DNA from: SIG440 sp045586925
GTDB taxonomy: Bacteria; Bacillota; Clostridia; Monoglobales; Monoglobaceae
DNA length: 64,000 nt
Assembly (NCBI GenBank): GCA_045586925.1
Contig: JAZNBG010000035.1
Coordinates: forward strand, 1 to 64,000
Reading direction: 5' to 3'
The position numbers were made by a program, and so were the translations under genes. The notes beneath the pieces are model-generated. The model made no database searches. It saw only the letters and a program-made list of their open reading frames with translations, and was not told the origin of the DNA. Shown here piece after piece: positions 17,037-26,041 of this stretch (the first letter of the stretch is position 1; each line of letters begins with the position of its first letter).

Positions 17037-17065
17037 AGTATAACACCAACTTTCGCAAAAATCAA
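17037..17065 (-). promoter_or_regulatory. Promoter of the fumarase alpha gene
   Basis: Minus strand: TTGATT (17060-17065), a 17-bp spacer and TATACT (17037-17042). Confidence 0.55.
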
Positions 17066-17118
17066 GGCAGTAATACTTTTAACATCTCATCATATATTAG
17101 TATGTAGAGGTGATATAA

Positions 17119-18012
17119 ATGAAAAAATATAGTTTTGAAATGCTAAAAGCTGACATTGAAACACTTGTACAAAGATTTCCTCAGGTCGAGTGGGGCAGCA
17201 TAGGGAAGTCTGTGTGGGGTAACGATTTGTATTACATAAAGCTGGGGCACGGAAAAAAGAAAATTTCATACAATGGTGCTCATCACGGTATGGAATGGAT
17301 AACATCGGCGTTGCTGATGGAATTTGCAAAGGTTTTTCTTGATGCACAGCGGGCAGACAAATGCCTTTGCGGATTTTCTGTTGGAGCATTATGCGAAAAA
17401 ACTTCCTTATATATAATACCAATGGTAAATCCTGACGGCGTAGAGCTATCGACAAAAGGCTTGTCTCGATGGCTAGCCAAAAACGAACGTGATTATCTTA
17501 TAAAATGCAACGGCTCGGAAGATTTTACAAAATGGCAGGCAAATGCACACGGCGTTGACTTAAATCACAATTACGATGCAATGTGGCAACAATCCAAAGC
17601 TATGGAAAGGGAGTATGGAATTTTTGGACCGGGGCCAACACGTTTTTCGGGAGATGCGCCCATATGCGAGCCGGAGAGCCGTGCCCTTGCAGAATTTACT
17701 GTCAAGCACGATTTTGAGATGGTGCTTGCTTTTCACAGTCAGGGCAAGGTGATTTATCAAGGCTTTCAGGGCAAAGAACCGCCCGTGTCAATCAAAATTG
17801 CAAACGCCTTTGAATTAATTTCTCCATATAAAGTCGATACCACCGAGGGAATAGCATCTTTTGGCGGATATAAAGATTGGTTTGTTGACAAATTCTGTCG
17901 TCCGGGCTTTACAATAGAGGTTGGCGAAGGCACAAATCCTCTGCCTTACGAAAATCTTCCTATAATATATAAGGAGACCCTTCCTTTATTGTTAGGCGCA
18001 ATGACTGTATAA
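17119..18012 (+). CDS. M14-family zinc carboxypeptidase (gamma-D-glutamyl-diamino acid peptidase-like)
   Basis: A 297-residue metallopeptidase. The zinc ligands HxxE lie in GAHHGMEWITSALLM (about 54-68) and the third His in AFHSQG. The catalytic Glu is in FTIEVGEG near the C-terminus. Clostridial members usually cut gamma-D-Glu bonds in spore or vegetative peptidoglycan. There is no signal peptide or LysM repeat, so it probably acts in the cytoplasm on muropeptides or in a sporulating cell. RBS AGAGGTGATATAA. Confidence 0.85.
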   Translation: MKKYSFEMLKADIETLVQRFPQVEWGSIGKSVWGNDLYYIKLGHGKKKISYNGAHHGMEWITSALLMEFAKVFLDAQRADKCLCGFSVGALCEKTSLYIIPMVNPDGVELSTKGLSRWLAKNERDYLIKCNGSEDFTKWQANAHGVDLNHNYDAMWQQSKAMEREYGIFGPGPTRFSGDAPICEPESRALAEFTVKHDFEMVLAFHSQGKVIYQGFQGKEPPVSIKIANAFELISPYKVDTTEGIASFGGYKDWFVDKFCRPGFTIEVGEGTNPLPYENLPIIYKETLPLLLGAMTV

Positions 18013-18078
18013 AGTCTTGCTAAACCGACAGATATGTGATATACTTACCAAAGAAAATAATCCGAAAGGAATGTTGAT

Positions 18079-19398
18079 ATGACACAGGGAAAAAGGATAA
18101 AAGTTATCGGCGCAGGTCTTGCGGGATGCGAGGCTGCGTGGCAGCTTGCAAACAGGGGCGTTTTTGTGGAACTTTATGAAATGAAACCGCAAAAATTTTC
18201 TCCGGCACATAAAAGCCCCGACTTTGCGGAGTTGGTTTGCAGCAACTCCTTTCGTGCAGACGGAATTTACAATGCAGTCGGTTTGCTTAAAGAGGAGATG
18301 CGTCGGCTTGGGTCATTGATTATGGAATGTGCAGATAGCGTAAAGGTTCCGGCAGGGGGAGCTTTGGCTGTTGACCGTGATGCCTTTTCAAAAATGGTTA
18401 CTGAAAAGATAAAAGCCCATCCCAATATAAATGTAATTGAAGAAGAAGTGACAAAAATCGATACTGATGAATATACTGTTATAGCGGCAGGACCTCTGGC
18501 TTCAGATGCCATTGCCGAGCAGATACTACAGCTAACAGGCAACACAGCTCTTCATTTCTATGATGCGGCAGCACCGATTGTTTCGTTTGAAAGTATTGAT
18601 ATGTCAAAAGCCTTCAAGGCGGCACGTTACGGAAAGGGCGGCGATGACTATATCAATTGCCCTATGAATAAAGAAGAATACATTGCCTTTCGTGAAGAAT
18701 TGGTCAATGCCGAGGCGGCACAGCTCCACGATGGAGTGGAAAATCCAAAAGTGTTTGAAGGCTGTATGCCGATCGAGATTATGGCGGCACGTGGCACAGA
18801 TACAATGCGTTATGGACCGTTGAAACCTGTTGGACTTACCAATCCGCATGACAACAGCCGCCCTTATGCGGTGGTGCAGCTTCGTCAGGATAATGGCGCT
18901 GCAAGTATGTATAACATAGTAGGCTTTCAAACCCATCTTAAATTCGGCGAACAAAAAAGGGTGTTTGGTATGATTCCGGGACTTGAAAATGCTGAATTTG
19001 TCAGATATGGTGTTATGCATCGCAACACCTATATAAATTCTCCACAACTGCTAAGCAGTAATTATAGTATGAAGGAATTTCCCAAAGTGTACTTTGCGGG
19101 ACAGATAACCGGTGTTGAAGGGTATATCGAATCTGCGTCCTCGGGTCTGTGGGCAGGATTGAGCGCGGCTTGTACGATTAGTGGCAAGGATGCGCCTGAA
19201 ATTTCTGCAAAGACAGCAATGGGAGCTTTGGCAAAATATATATCCAACACCGCTGTTACGGACTTTCAGCCTATGAATGTGAATTTTGGCATTTTCGAGG
19301 ATTTGGGTGAGCGGATTAAGGACAAGCGTGAAAAAGCAGAACGATATGCTGCAAGGAGTTTTGAAGAGATAGATAGAATTGCCAAAGAGGTTAGTTAG
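18079..19398 (+). CDS. trmFO: tRNA (uracil-54-C5)-methyltransferase, FAD/folate-dependent
   Basis: A 439-residue enzyme that makes ribothymidine-54 in the T-loop of tRNA, using methylenetetrahydrofolate and FADH2. The FAD-binding motif IGAGLAGCEAAWQLA is at the N-terminus, with ELVCSNSFR at 53-61 (conserved Cys) and FAGQITGVEGYIESA (about 336-350). Length is typical. The start ATG has RBS AAAGGAATG. It is followed by about 420 bp without a gene that holds three promoters. Confidence 0.95.
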   Translation: MTQGKRIKVIGAGLAGCEAAWQLANRGVFVELYEMKPQKFSPAHKSPDFAELVCSNSFRADGIYNAVGLLKEEMRRLGSLIMECADSVKVPAGGALAVDRDAFSKMVTEKIKAHPNINVIEEEVTKIDTDEYTVIAAGPLASDAIAEQILQLTGNTALHFYDAAAPIVSFESIDMSKAFKAARYGKGGDDYINCPMNKEEYIAFREELVNAEAAQLHDGVENPKVFEGCMPIEIMAARGTDTMRYGPLKPVGLTNPHDNSRPYAVVQLRQDNGAASMYNIVGFQTHLKFGEQKRVFGMIPGLENAEFVRYGVMHRNTYINSPQLLSSNYSMKEFPKVYFAGQITGVEGYIESASSGLWAGLSAACTISGKDAPEISAKTAMGALAKYISNTAVTDFQPMNVNFGIFEDLGERIKDKREKAERYAARSFEEIDRIAKEVS

Positions 19399-19450
19399 CA
19401 TAAAAAACACCTTTATTTTCCAAAAGTTGCTTTTAAATTACAAAAAACAC

Positions 19451-19479
19451 TTGACATAATTGACAAAGAGTATTACAAT
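19451..19479 (+). promoter_or_regulatory. Tandem promoter P1 of the SLH surface-protein gene
   Basis: TTGACA (19451-19456), a 17-bp spacer and TACAAT (19474-19479). Confidence 0.7.
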
Positions 19480-19568
19480 ATATGACGTAGAAGTTTGTTT
19501 TTTAAAACAATATGTTGTTGTTTGAAAAAACAATAAAGAAAATATATAATATTTCTGAAATACCGAAT

Positions 19569-19598
19569 TTGACAAAAGAATTTAAAATGTGTTACAAT
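19569..19598 (+). promoter_or_regulatory. Tandem promoter P2 of the SLH surface-protein gene
   Basis: TTGACA (19569-19574), an 18-bp spacer and TACAAT (19593-19598). Confidence 0.7.
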
Positions 19599-19621
19599 AA
19601 TGTTACATTTTTAAATTGGTG

Positions 19622-19651
19622 TTGACACATCCGGTGTTTTGGTGATATAAT
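19622..19651 (+). promoter_or_regulatory. Tandem promoter P3 of the SLH surface-protein gene
   Basis: TTGACA (19622-19627), an 18-bp spacer and TATAAT (19646-19651). It gives a leader of about 165 nt. Confidence 0.8.
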
Positions 19652-19699
19652 CAACCTAAGTTAATGGGAGTAGTACGCAATGATGTGTGTTTCCCGTTA

Positions 19700-19752
19700 A
19701 CAAAGCCTCCCTTACCTAAATGGAGGGGGACCACACAAATCGTGGTGGTGGG
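19700..19752. repeat. Dispersed hairpin repeat inside the surface-protein mRNA leader
   Basis: Shares the AAGCCTCCCTT...GGAGGGGGACC pattern with the repeats at 3541-3600 and 4130-4440. It lies between P3 and the ribosome binding site, so it is transcribed as a hairpin in the 5' leader. Confidence 0.6.
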
Positions 19753-19821
19753 TTTATTCTTATTTATTACTTTGTAAAAAAATTAATAAACATATATTTA
19801 TTTTTAAAGGAGGATTTGAGA

Positions 19822-22725
19822 ATGTATAATCTCAAAAAAGTGATTGCTTCTATCTGCGTTATCGCTATGATGCTCACAACTGTTGCTTTTGGTGCAACAT
19901 ACAGTGACGTTGCAGAAGATAGTGCTTACTATGAAGCAGTTGAAACACTCAACAAACTCGAAATCGTTACAGGTTACGAAGACGGTACTTACAAGCCCGA
20001 AGAAGGCGTAACAAGAGCTGAAATGGCTGCTCTTATCGCTAGAATCCAGGGTTATGGCGACACTGCTGCCGGCAGTGCTAACACAGCTTTCGTTGACGTT
20101 CCCGCAAGCCACTGGGCATCTGGCTATGTTGCTAATGCTGCTGGTATGGGCATCATCAACGGCTATGGCGACGGCAACTTCGGTCCCGATGATCCCGTTC
20201 TTTACGAACAGGCTGTTAAGATGATCATGGCAACTCTTGGCTACACACCTTACGCTGAAAACAACGGTGGTTACCCTGGTGGTTACCTCGCTGCAGCACA
20301 GAGATATGATGTAGTTAACGGCGTTTCAAACGCTACAATGGGTACAAAGGCTAACCGTGGTACAATTGCACAGCTTCTTGTTAATGCAATTGACACACCT
20401 CTTATGGCTCAGAAGACTTGGGCTACAGATGGTTCAGCTGAATACGTTATCTATGATGGCGAAGACAACCCTCTTAAGACTCTTATGAGTGTAAACCTTG
20501 GTTACGTTAAGATCCGTGGTATCGTTACAGAAAACGCATACACTGACCTTGATGCTGTTAAGTCAATTGACACATCAGTAGAAGAGACAGTTGAAATCGT
20601 TATTTCTGACGCATTTGACACAGCTAACAAAGACTTCCAGGATACAGACAGCACAACAGCTGGTATTCAGTATGAAGTAAGAGATTACCTCGTTGGCGCA
20701 ACAGATGCTGCTGATTTCCTTGGTAAGTCAGTTCTTGCTTATGTAAAGAAGCTTGACAACAATGATTACGAAATCGTTTCTATTGCAATTGATACTGCAA
20801 GAAATGATGTTCTTGAAATCGACCTTACACAGTTCAACCAGATTAACGGTCAGGGTAAGTTTGAATACTTCAAGACAGAAGATGCTAAGTCTGCAACAGC
20901 TGTAGTTGTTGAAGAAGACGTAGTTGTATTGAATGGCGATGGTAATGAAACTCTTGCAAGCGTATTCGGTGTTGCAGTTGCTAATAATGGTGCAACAGAA
21001 TTTGGTGGTAAGATTACTCTTATCGACAACGATACAATAAATGGTTATGATGTAATCTTTGTTGAGATTGCTGAAACAGCAGTTGTTAAGAAGGCTGAAG
21101 AAGGTTATGTTACATTCAAGGCTAACACAGCTCTTAACACTCTCGGTGAACTTGTAATTGATGAAGAAGATGAAACTGTTATCATCAACATCACAAAGGA
21201 TGGCGAAGCTATTGCTGCTGCTGACCTTAATGAATGGGATGTTCTTTCAATTATTACAAATGCAAATGGTTCATACATCAACGCTGAAGTAATTACTAAC
21301 TCTGTTGTTGGTACAATTAAGTCAGTTTCTAAGTCAACTCCTTCTGCAAATGATAATGCATACACAATTGAAGGTACAAAGTATGACGTAGCTCAGGGCG
21401 CTTATGGTTTGAGTGACCTTGCTATCGGTGCTGGCGGTACATTCTACATTGATAAGTATGGCAAGATTGCCGCATTCAACGAAGACGCAGCTCTCGCTTC
21501 AGGTGTTGCTGCTAACTATGCTTATGTAACAGCTACAGCTATTGACACAGATGTTCTTACTAATGCAAACACAGCTCTCATTCAGATGGTTACAGCTGAT
21601 GGTGTTGTAGCTCTTAACGTTAAGACTACAAATGCTAAGATCAACGGTGCTGTATTTGATGCAGATGCTGCTGGTGCAGCTGCTACATTGACAGCTCTTG
21701 AAAACACTGTTGTTAAGTACACAAAGAACTCAGCTAACCTTATTACAGCTATCACAGCTGCTGACGTTCCCGGCGAAGATTTCGTAAGTGTTGCTCAGTC
21801 TGGTACACAGACATATGATGCTGAAAACGGCAAGTTCACAAACTTCTACCTTGATGCAGATGCACTTGTATTCTTTATCGATGGTACTGATGTTGAAGAC
21901 AGCTTCCTTGGTTCAGTTGCTGACCTTGAAGACGAAACACCTTACACAGTTAATGCTCTTTATGCAGATGAAAAGGCTGAAGACAACAACATTCTTGTTG
22001 TAGCAGGTGGCGTTGGTACAGTTAGCCCCAAGACAAACATGGGTGTTCTTACAGCTGTTGGCACATCTGAAAACGAAGATGGCGAATCTATCTACGCTGT
22101 AGAAGTTATGGTTAACGGTGAAACAATCGTTGCTAACACAACTTCAGACGTATACAACGATGTAAATGTTACTAACCTCACAGTTGGTGATATCGTTAAG
22201 GTTAAGGTTGGCAGTGATGGTCTTATCTCTTCACTCGAAATCGTTTACAACTTCGCTGAAGGTGTAAGAACATTTGATGCTACTACACTTGCAAACAATG
22301 CTGTTACAGCTGCAGTTGGTACTCCTTCAACAGCTAAAGAAGCATACGTTGGTGGTAAGGTAACATTCTATAAGGATAGCTCAACACAGGCTGACGTTGA
22401 TGTTGATGGTGATGACACTGCTGATGCAACAATCAAGCTTTCACAGGCTCAGAATGTTTACGTTATCGATGCTAACGGCAGAAATGTTAACATTAAGAAG
22501 AACGGTGCTTTCAAGGCATATGAGTCACTTTACAAGACAGGTCTTGTTGACGTAAAGGTTTCTATCGACCGCGGTGCTGATATCACAGCAACTCAGGCTG
22601 ATGCTCAGAAAGCTGCTGACTACGTTTACGCAAGAGTTTATGACGGTAAGGTTGTAGACCTCGTAATTGTTAAGGGTATTGCTGACATGATCGTTCGTGA
22701 CGGCGCTGCTGTTCCTGCAGTATAA
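19822..22725 (+). CDS. Major SLH-domain surface (S-layer) protein
   Basis: A 967-residue secreted protein with a signal peptide (about 1-24, ending AFGA). Three S-layer-homology motifs follow (about 25-200; YSDVAEDSAYYEAVETLNKL, FVDVPASHWASGYVANAAGM and a weaker third). They bind cell-wall polymers. The remaining 760 residues are acidic, beta-rich repeats without a recognised enzyme, poor in Cys and Trp. Codon use is strikingly narrow (GCT, ACA, GTT, AAG dominate), unlike neighbouring genes, which points to very high expression. Three tandem promoters and RBS AAAGGAGG agree with that. The start is ATG 19822; the 34-codon upstream extension runs into the leader repeat. Confidence 0.88.
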   Translation: MYNLKKVIASICVIAMMLTTVAFGATYSDVAEDSAYYEAVETLNKLEIVTGYEDGTYKPEEGVTRAEMAALIARIQGYGDTAAGSANTAFVDVPASHWASGYVANAAGMGIINGYGDGNFGPDDPVLYEQAVKMIMATLGYTPYAENNGGYPGGYLAAAQRYDVVNGVSNATMGTKANRGTIAQLLVNAIDTPLMAQKTWATDGSAEYVIYDGEDNPLKTLMSVNLGYVKIRGIVTENAYTDLDAVKSIDTSVEETVEIVISDAFDTANKDFQDTDSTTAGIQYEVRDYLVGATDAADFLGKSVLAYVKKLDNNDYEIVSIAIDTARNDVLEIDLTQFNQINGQGKFEYFKTEDAKSATAVVVEEDVVVLNGDGNETLASVFGVAVANNGATEFGGKITLIDNDTINGYDVIFVEIAETAVVKKAEEGYVTFKANTALNTLGELVIDEEDETVIINITKDGEAIAAADLNEWDVLSIITNANGSYINAEVITNSVVGTIKSVSKSTPSANDNAYTIEGTKYDVAQGAYGLSDLAIGAGGTFYIDKYGKIAAFNEDAALASGVAANYAYVTATAIDTDVLTNANTALIQMVTADGVVALNVKTTNAKINGAVFDADAAGAAATLTALENTVVKYTKNSANLITAITAADVPGEDFVSVAQSGTQTYDAENGKFTNFYLDADALVFFIDGTDVEDSFLGSVADLEDETPYTVNALYADEKAEDNNILVVAGGVGTVSPKTNMGVLTAVGTSENEDGESIYAVEVMVNGETIVANTTSDVYNDVNVTNLTVGDIVKVKVGSDGLISSLEIVYNFAEGVRTFDATTLANNAVTAAVGTPSTAKEAYVGGKVTFYKDSSTQADVDVDGDDTADATIKLSQAQNVYVIDANGRNVNIKKNGAFKAYESLYKTGLVDVKVSIDRGADITATQADAQKAADYVYARVYDGKVVDLVIVKGIADMIVRDGAAVPAV

Positions 22726-22745
22726 TATCACAATTAGCTTAATTT

Positions 22746-22777
22746 AAAGAGACGGCATTATGCCGTCTCTTTTTTTG
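22746..22777 (+). terminator. Terminator of the surface-protein gene
   Basis: Perfect 12-bp stem AAAGAGACGGCA / TGCCGTCTCTTT with a 3-nt loop and a T run. Confidence 0.92.
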
Positions 22778-22950
22778 TCCATTTTGAATGTCCATAGTAA
22801 CTAAACTAAAAAGCTTTACCTTTATTTGTCGAGAAAGATGGAGTGAGAAGGCAAAATGGTGGTATTATTTGCCTGTTGCACAAACAGGAATATTATGATA
22901 AAATAAAATGTATAATATTAGAAATTACGATGCAGGCGGAGGTTTTTGAT

Positions 22951-24381
22951 TTGAAAAGAAAAAGTGGTGTTCTTATGCACATTTCATCATTGCCGGGGGA
23001 TTATTCCTGCGGCAGTTTTGGAAAAGATGCAAAGAAATTTGTTGATTTTTTGGCAGACTGTGGGTTTTCATATTGGCAGGTTCTGCCGTTTTGCCCTGTG
23101 GATGAATATAATTCTCCGTACAAATCATATTCTACGTTTGCCGGTAATCCATATTTTATAGATCTTGAAATACTTTATGGCAAGGGCTTGATTACCCGTG
23201 CCGAGCTTGACGAAGCAAAACAAGGCTCTCCTTATTTGTGCGAGTTTGAACGACTTTCTACAGACCGTCTGTCTTTGTTGTTAAATGCATCAAAGCGTGT
23301 TAACAACAAAGAGGAAATAAAACAGTTTATTTTGGAAAATTCGTACATAGAAAGTTTTTGTAGGTTTATGGCGTTAAAGACTGCTAACGATAATATTCAA
23401 TGGCAGAATTGGGAAAATGAAAGTTATGATGCCGATGTTCTTTTTATGTGGCAGTTTATTCAATATGAATTTTTTGCTCAATGGAAGGAAATAAAAAACT
23501 ATGCCAACAAAAAGGGGATTGAAATTATTGGGGATATTCCCTTTTATGTATCTCCCGACAGTGCAGATGTATGGGCAAAAAAGGAGCTTTTCCAACTTGA
23601 CGAAATCGGGTTTCCCACATCTGTTGCGGGTGTACCTCCCGATTATTTTTCGGAGGATGGCCAGTTATGGGGAAATCCATTATACAACTGGGATAAGATG
23701 GAGTCAGATGGTTACAGGTGGTGGCTTGACCGTATAGAGTTTATGCTGAAGATTTTCGATGGACTAAGAATTGACCATTTTCGTGCCTTTGAGTCATATT
23801 GGGCAGTACCTGCAGATGAAAAGACTGCAAAAAATGGAGAATGGATAAAGGGTCCGGGTATGGACCTGATTGCAAAAATCAATGAGATTGCCGGAGATAA
23901 ACTTATTATTGCCGAAGATTTAGGGCATATCACCAAAGAGGTTGAGCAGCTTGTCGAAGATAGCGGATTTCCGGGCATGAGGGTCTTTCAATTTGGATTT
24001 TTTGGTGGCGAGTCAACCCATATGCCACACAATTACAAAAACAACTGTATTGCATATGCCGGAACTCACGACAACAATACCCTTCTTGGCTATCTGTGGG
24101 AGCTTGATGCTGAAAATCGTCGCAATATGCTTGAATACTGTGGATATACAGACAACGACTGGACACAGGGTCTTGCGGCAATGCAACGTACAATATGGGC
24201 AAGTTCGGCAGGGGTGGTTATGTTTATCATTCAGGATCTGTTAAAATTTGGTTCGGACACAAGACTTAACTTTCCCGGCAGGGCAGAAAACAACTGGCGT
24301 TTTCGTGTGACACAGGAACAGATTAATTCTATTAGTAAAGAAGAGTTTAGACGGCTGAATGAAATTTATTACAGAACATAA
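22951..24381 (+). CDS. malQ: 4-alpha-glucanotransferase (amylomaltase)
   Basis: A 476-residue GH77 enzyme that moves maltosyl and longer alpha-1,4-glucan units in glycogen or maltodextrin metabolism. Motifs are GVLMHISSLP at the N-terminus, the nucleophile Asp in LRIDHFRAFESYW, the acid Glu in IIAEDLG, and AGTHDNNT. The best start is TTG 22951, which has GGCGGAGG eight bases upstream and gives the usual N-terminus (LKRKSGVL). The upstream ATG at 22930 has no RBS. A terminator follows. Confidence 0.93.
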   Translation: MKRKSGVLMHISSLPGDYSCGSFGKDAKKFVDFLADCGFSYWQVLPFCPVDEYNSPYKSYSTFAGNPYFIDLEILYGKGLITRAELDEAKQGSPYLCEFERLSTDRLSLLLNASKRVNNKEEIKQFILENSYIESFCRFMALKTANDNIQWQNWENESYDADVLFMWQFIQYEFFAQWKEIKNYANKKGIEIIGDIPFYVSPDSADVWAKKELFQLDEIGFPTSVAGVPPDYFSEDGQLWGNPLYNWDKMESDGYRWWLDRIEFMLKIFDGLRIDHFRAFESYWAVPADEKTAKNGEWIKGPGMDLIAKINEIAGDKLIIAEDLGHITKEVEQLVEDSGFPGMRVFQFGFFGGESTHMPHNYKNNCIAYAGTHDNNTLLGYLWELDAENRRNMLEYCGYTDNDWTQGLAAMQRTIWASSAGVVMFIIQDLLKFGSDTRLNFPGRAENNWRFRVTQEQINSISKEEFRRLNEIYYRT

Positions 24382-24398
24382 AAACTTAATAACCTTAA

Positions 24399-24427
24399 AA
24401 TAACGCTGTAAAGCGTTATTTTTTTGC
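24399..24427 (+). terminator. Terminator after malQ
   Basis: Stem AATAACGCT / AGCGTTATT with a T run. Confidence 0.85.
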
Positions 24428-24454
24428 ATACAATCTTTTAAACTGCAAATAATA
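24426..24454 (+). promoter_or_regulatory. Candidate sigma-G promoter of the spoVA operon
   Basis: GCATA (24426-24430), a 17-bp spacer and AATAATA (24448-24454). This matches the forespore sigma-F/G pattern except for the first base of the -10. In Bacillus the spoVA operon is transcribed by sigma-G in the forespore. Confidence 0.45.
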
Positions 24455-24482
24455 CTAAAAATACTAAATCGGAGGAAAGTAT

Positions 24483-24932
24483 ATGGATTTTACTAAGCAG
24501 GACTATTCCAGTTATATAGAACAAAAATCGCCAAACAGCAAGCTGTGGAAAAATATTTTATGTGCCTTTGTAATCGGTGGTATTATCTGCACAATAGGGC
24601 AGGCTATAGGCAACATTTATAAAATCGTCTTTGGTCTTAATGAAGAAAGCGTAAAGACTGCAGTACCAATAACAATGGTGTTTTTGGGTGCTTTGCTTAC
24701 GGGGTTTAATGTATATAACAAAATTGCAAAAGTTGCAGGAGCAGGAACGTTAGTACCCATTACCGGTTTCGCAAATGCTGTAGTGTCACCTGCAATTGAA
24801 TTTAAGCGCGAGGGGTATGTGCTGGGGGTGGCTGCAAAAATGTTTACCATTGCAGGACCTGTGCTTGTATATGGAATAAATACCTCAATTGTATTGGGAC
24901 TTTTATATTATCTTTTTGGGCTGGGGGTGTAG
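24483..24932 (+). CDS. spoVAC: Stage V sporulation protein AC
   Basis: A 149-residue membrane protein of the SpoVA channel that moves dipicolinic acid and calcium into the forespore and releases them at germination. It has four hydrophobic segments. Typical motifs include the cytoplasmic start YIEQKSPNSKLWKNILCAF and the conserved loop AGAGTLVPITGFANAVVSPA with EFKREGYVLG. RBS GGAGGAAAGT. It is followed after 2 bp by spoVAD, which an integrated element interrupts. Confidence 0.95.
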   Translation: MDFTKQDYSSYIEQKSPNSKLWKNILCAFVIGGIICTIGQAIGNIYKIVFGLNEESVKTAVPITMVFLGALLTGFNVYNKIAKVAGAGTLVPITGFANAVVSPAIEFKREGYVLGVAAKMFTIAGPVLVYGINTSIVLGLLYYLFGLGV

Positions 24933-24934
24933 TT

Positions 24935-25582
24935 GTGGATAAAAGACTTGGCGTACAAACTGTAAAAATGGAGCATCCTGTCAATATTCTTTCTGTGGCA
25001 AGTGTGGCAGGACAAAAGGAGTCGCAAGGCCCTTTGGCACAGCATTTTGATATCATTATGGAAGATGCCGAATGGGGCGAGCAAACTTGGGAAAAAACCG
25101 AGAGTAAGATGCAAAAATCAGCGGTTATACGTGCTGTTGAAAAGGCTAGGGTTGACATTAAGGATATAAACTATCTTTTTGCAGGAGACCTTCTTAATCA
25201 GTGTATCAGTTCAACCTTTGGGCTAATGGATTTTGATATTCCCTTTATGGGAGTTTACGGTGCTTGCTCTACAATGGCAGAGACAATCGGACTTTCGGCA
25301 ATAGCTATTGACGGCGGTTTTGCTAGGCTTGCGGCAGCAGTGACGTCAAGTCACTTCTGTACGGCTGAACGGCAGTACAGAAACCCGTTGGAATATGGTG
25401 GTCAGCGAACGCCTACAGCACAATGGACTGTTACAGGCTCTGGGGCGGCAGTGCTTTCCAAAGAGGGGAAAGGCCCATATGTGACACATTTTACCTCGGG
25501 AAAGATTGTTGATTATGGCATAAAGGATGCCAATAATATGGGTGCAGCGATGGCACCTGTAAGTGTTAAACTAACACCATAA
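24935..25582 (+). CDS. spoVAD: SpoVAD, 5' part (gene interrupted by integrative element)
   Basis: Encodes the first 208 residues of SpoVAD, a thiolase-fold protein that binds dipicolinic acid as part of the SpoVA complex. Family segments are clear: VYGACSTMAETIGLSA, TSSHFCTAERQYRNPLEYGG, VTGSGAAVLS and NNMGAAMAP. At codon 208 (Pro, ending 25558) the reading frame leaves SpoVAD. It adds seven foreign residues (VSVKLTP) and stops at 25582 inside the element. The rest of the gene resumes at 62128. The product here should be inactive, because the thiolase fold is cut in two. GTG start with GGGGGTG upstream. Confidence 0.93.
   Translation: MDKRLGVQTVKMEHPVNILSVASVAGQKESQGPLAQHFDIIMEDAEWGEQTWEKTESKMQKSAVIRAVEKARVDIKDINYLFAGDLLNQCISSTFGLMDFDIPFMGVYGACSTMAETIGLSAIAIDGGFARLAAAVTSSHFCTAERQYRNPLEYGGQRTPTAQWTVTGSGAAVLSKEGKGPYVTHFTSGKIVDYGIKDANNMGAAMAPVSVKLTP
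25535..25580. other. attL: left junction of the element in spoVAD
   Basis: Host sequence (GGTGCAGCGATGGCA) runs into element sequence (TAAGTGTTAAACTAACACC) at the shared CCTG, 25556-25559. The same CCTG is at 62125-62128. GGTGT/ACACC ends in the element halves (62104-62108 and 25574-25578) form an imperfect 22-bp inverted repeat around the crossover, as expected of a serine-integrase attP. Confidence 0.85.
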
Positions 25583-25687
25583 GGCGATGTGCTAAATCTC
25601 TACAAATTATGCGCTTTTAAGCCTGATTTTGCATTTTGAGAGGTGATGGTTTAACACTTTTTATTATGGGAAGACGGAGGGGTGAAA

Positions 25688-26041
25688 GTGAGAAAAATTT
25701 ATACTTATGGGAATGTACAAAATTTTATAGAAAGAAGTGATGAAAAACTTAAAAACAAATTTCAAAATATTCTTGCCTATATCTCAAATGAGAAAAACGA
25801 ACTTCGTGAACCTTATGTGAGACATATTTCTCAAAACCGATTTAAAGGACTTTATGAAATAAGACTAAAGGTATCGGGAGCTATGTCAAGAGTTGTCTTT
25901 TCAAAGCAAGACGAAAATATCATCCTTTTATATGCTTTTTATAAGAATGACAAGAAAGACACCAAAAGAGCACTTGAGCATTCGCTCAGGTTGTTAAATG
26001 ACACAAGAAAAAATAATTACAAGGAGGTACTTATAGCATGA
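25688..26041 (+). CDS. HigB/RelE-like (Gp49 family) toxin without adjacent antitoxin
   Basis: A 117-residue protein of the phage Gp49/HigB mRNA-interferase family. The core GLYEIRLKVSGAMSRVVFS and the following LLYAFYKNDKKDTKRALEHS match the family beta-sheet and C-terminal basic helix. HigB toxins cut ribosome-bound mRNA and are normally followed by a HigA HTH antitoxin. Here the next gene (4-bp overlap) is an exported transglutaminase-like protein, and no HTH antitoxin is nearby. GTG 25688 is chosen for its spacing from GGAGGGG; GTG 25682 overlaps that RBS. It is the first gene inside attL. Confidence 0.75.
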   Translation: MRKIYTYGNVQNFIERSDEKLKNKFQNILAYISNEKNELREPYVRHISQNRFKGLYEIRLKVSGAMSRVVFSKQDENIILLYAFYKNDKKDTKRALEHSLRLLNDTRKNNYKEVLIA

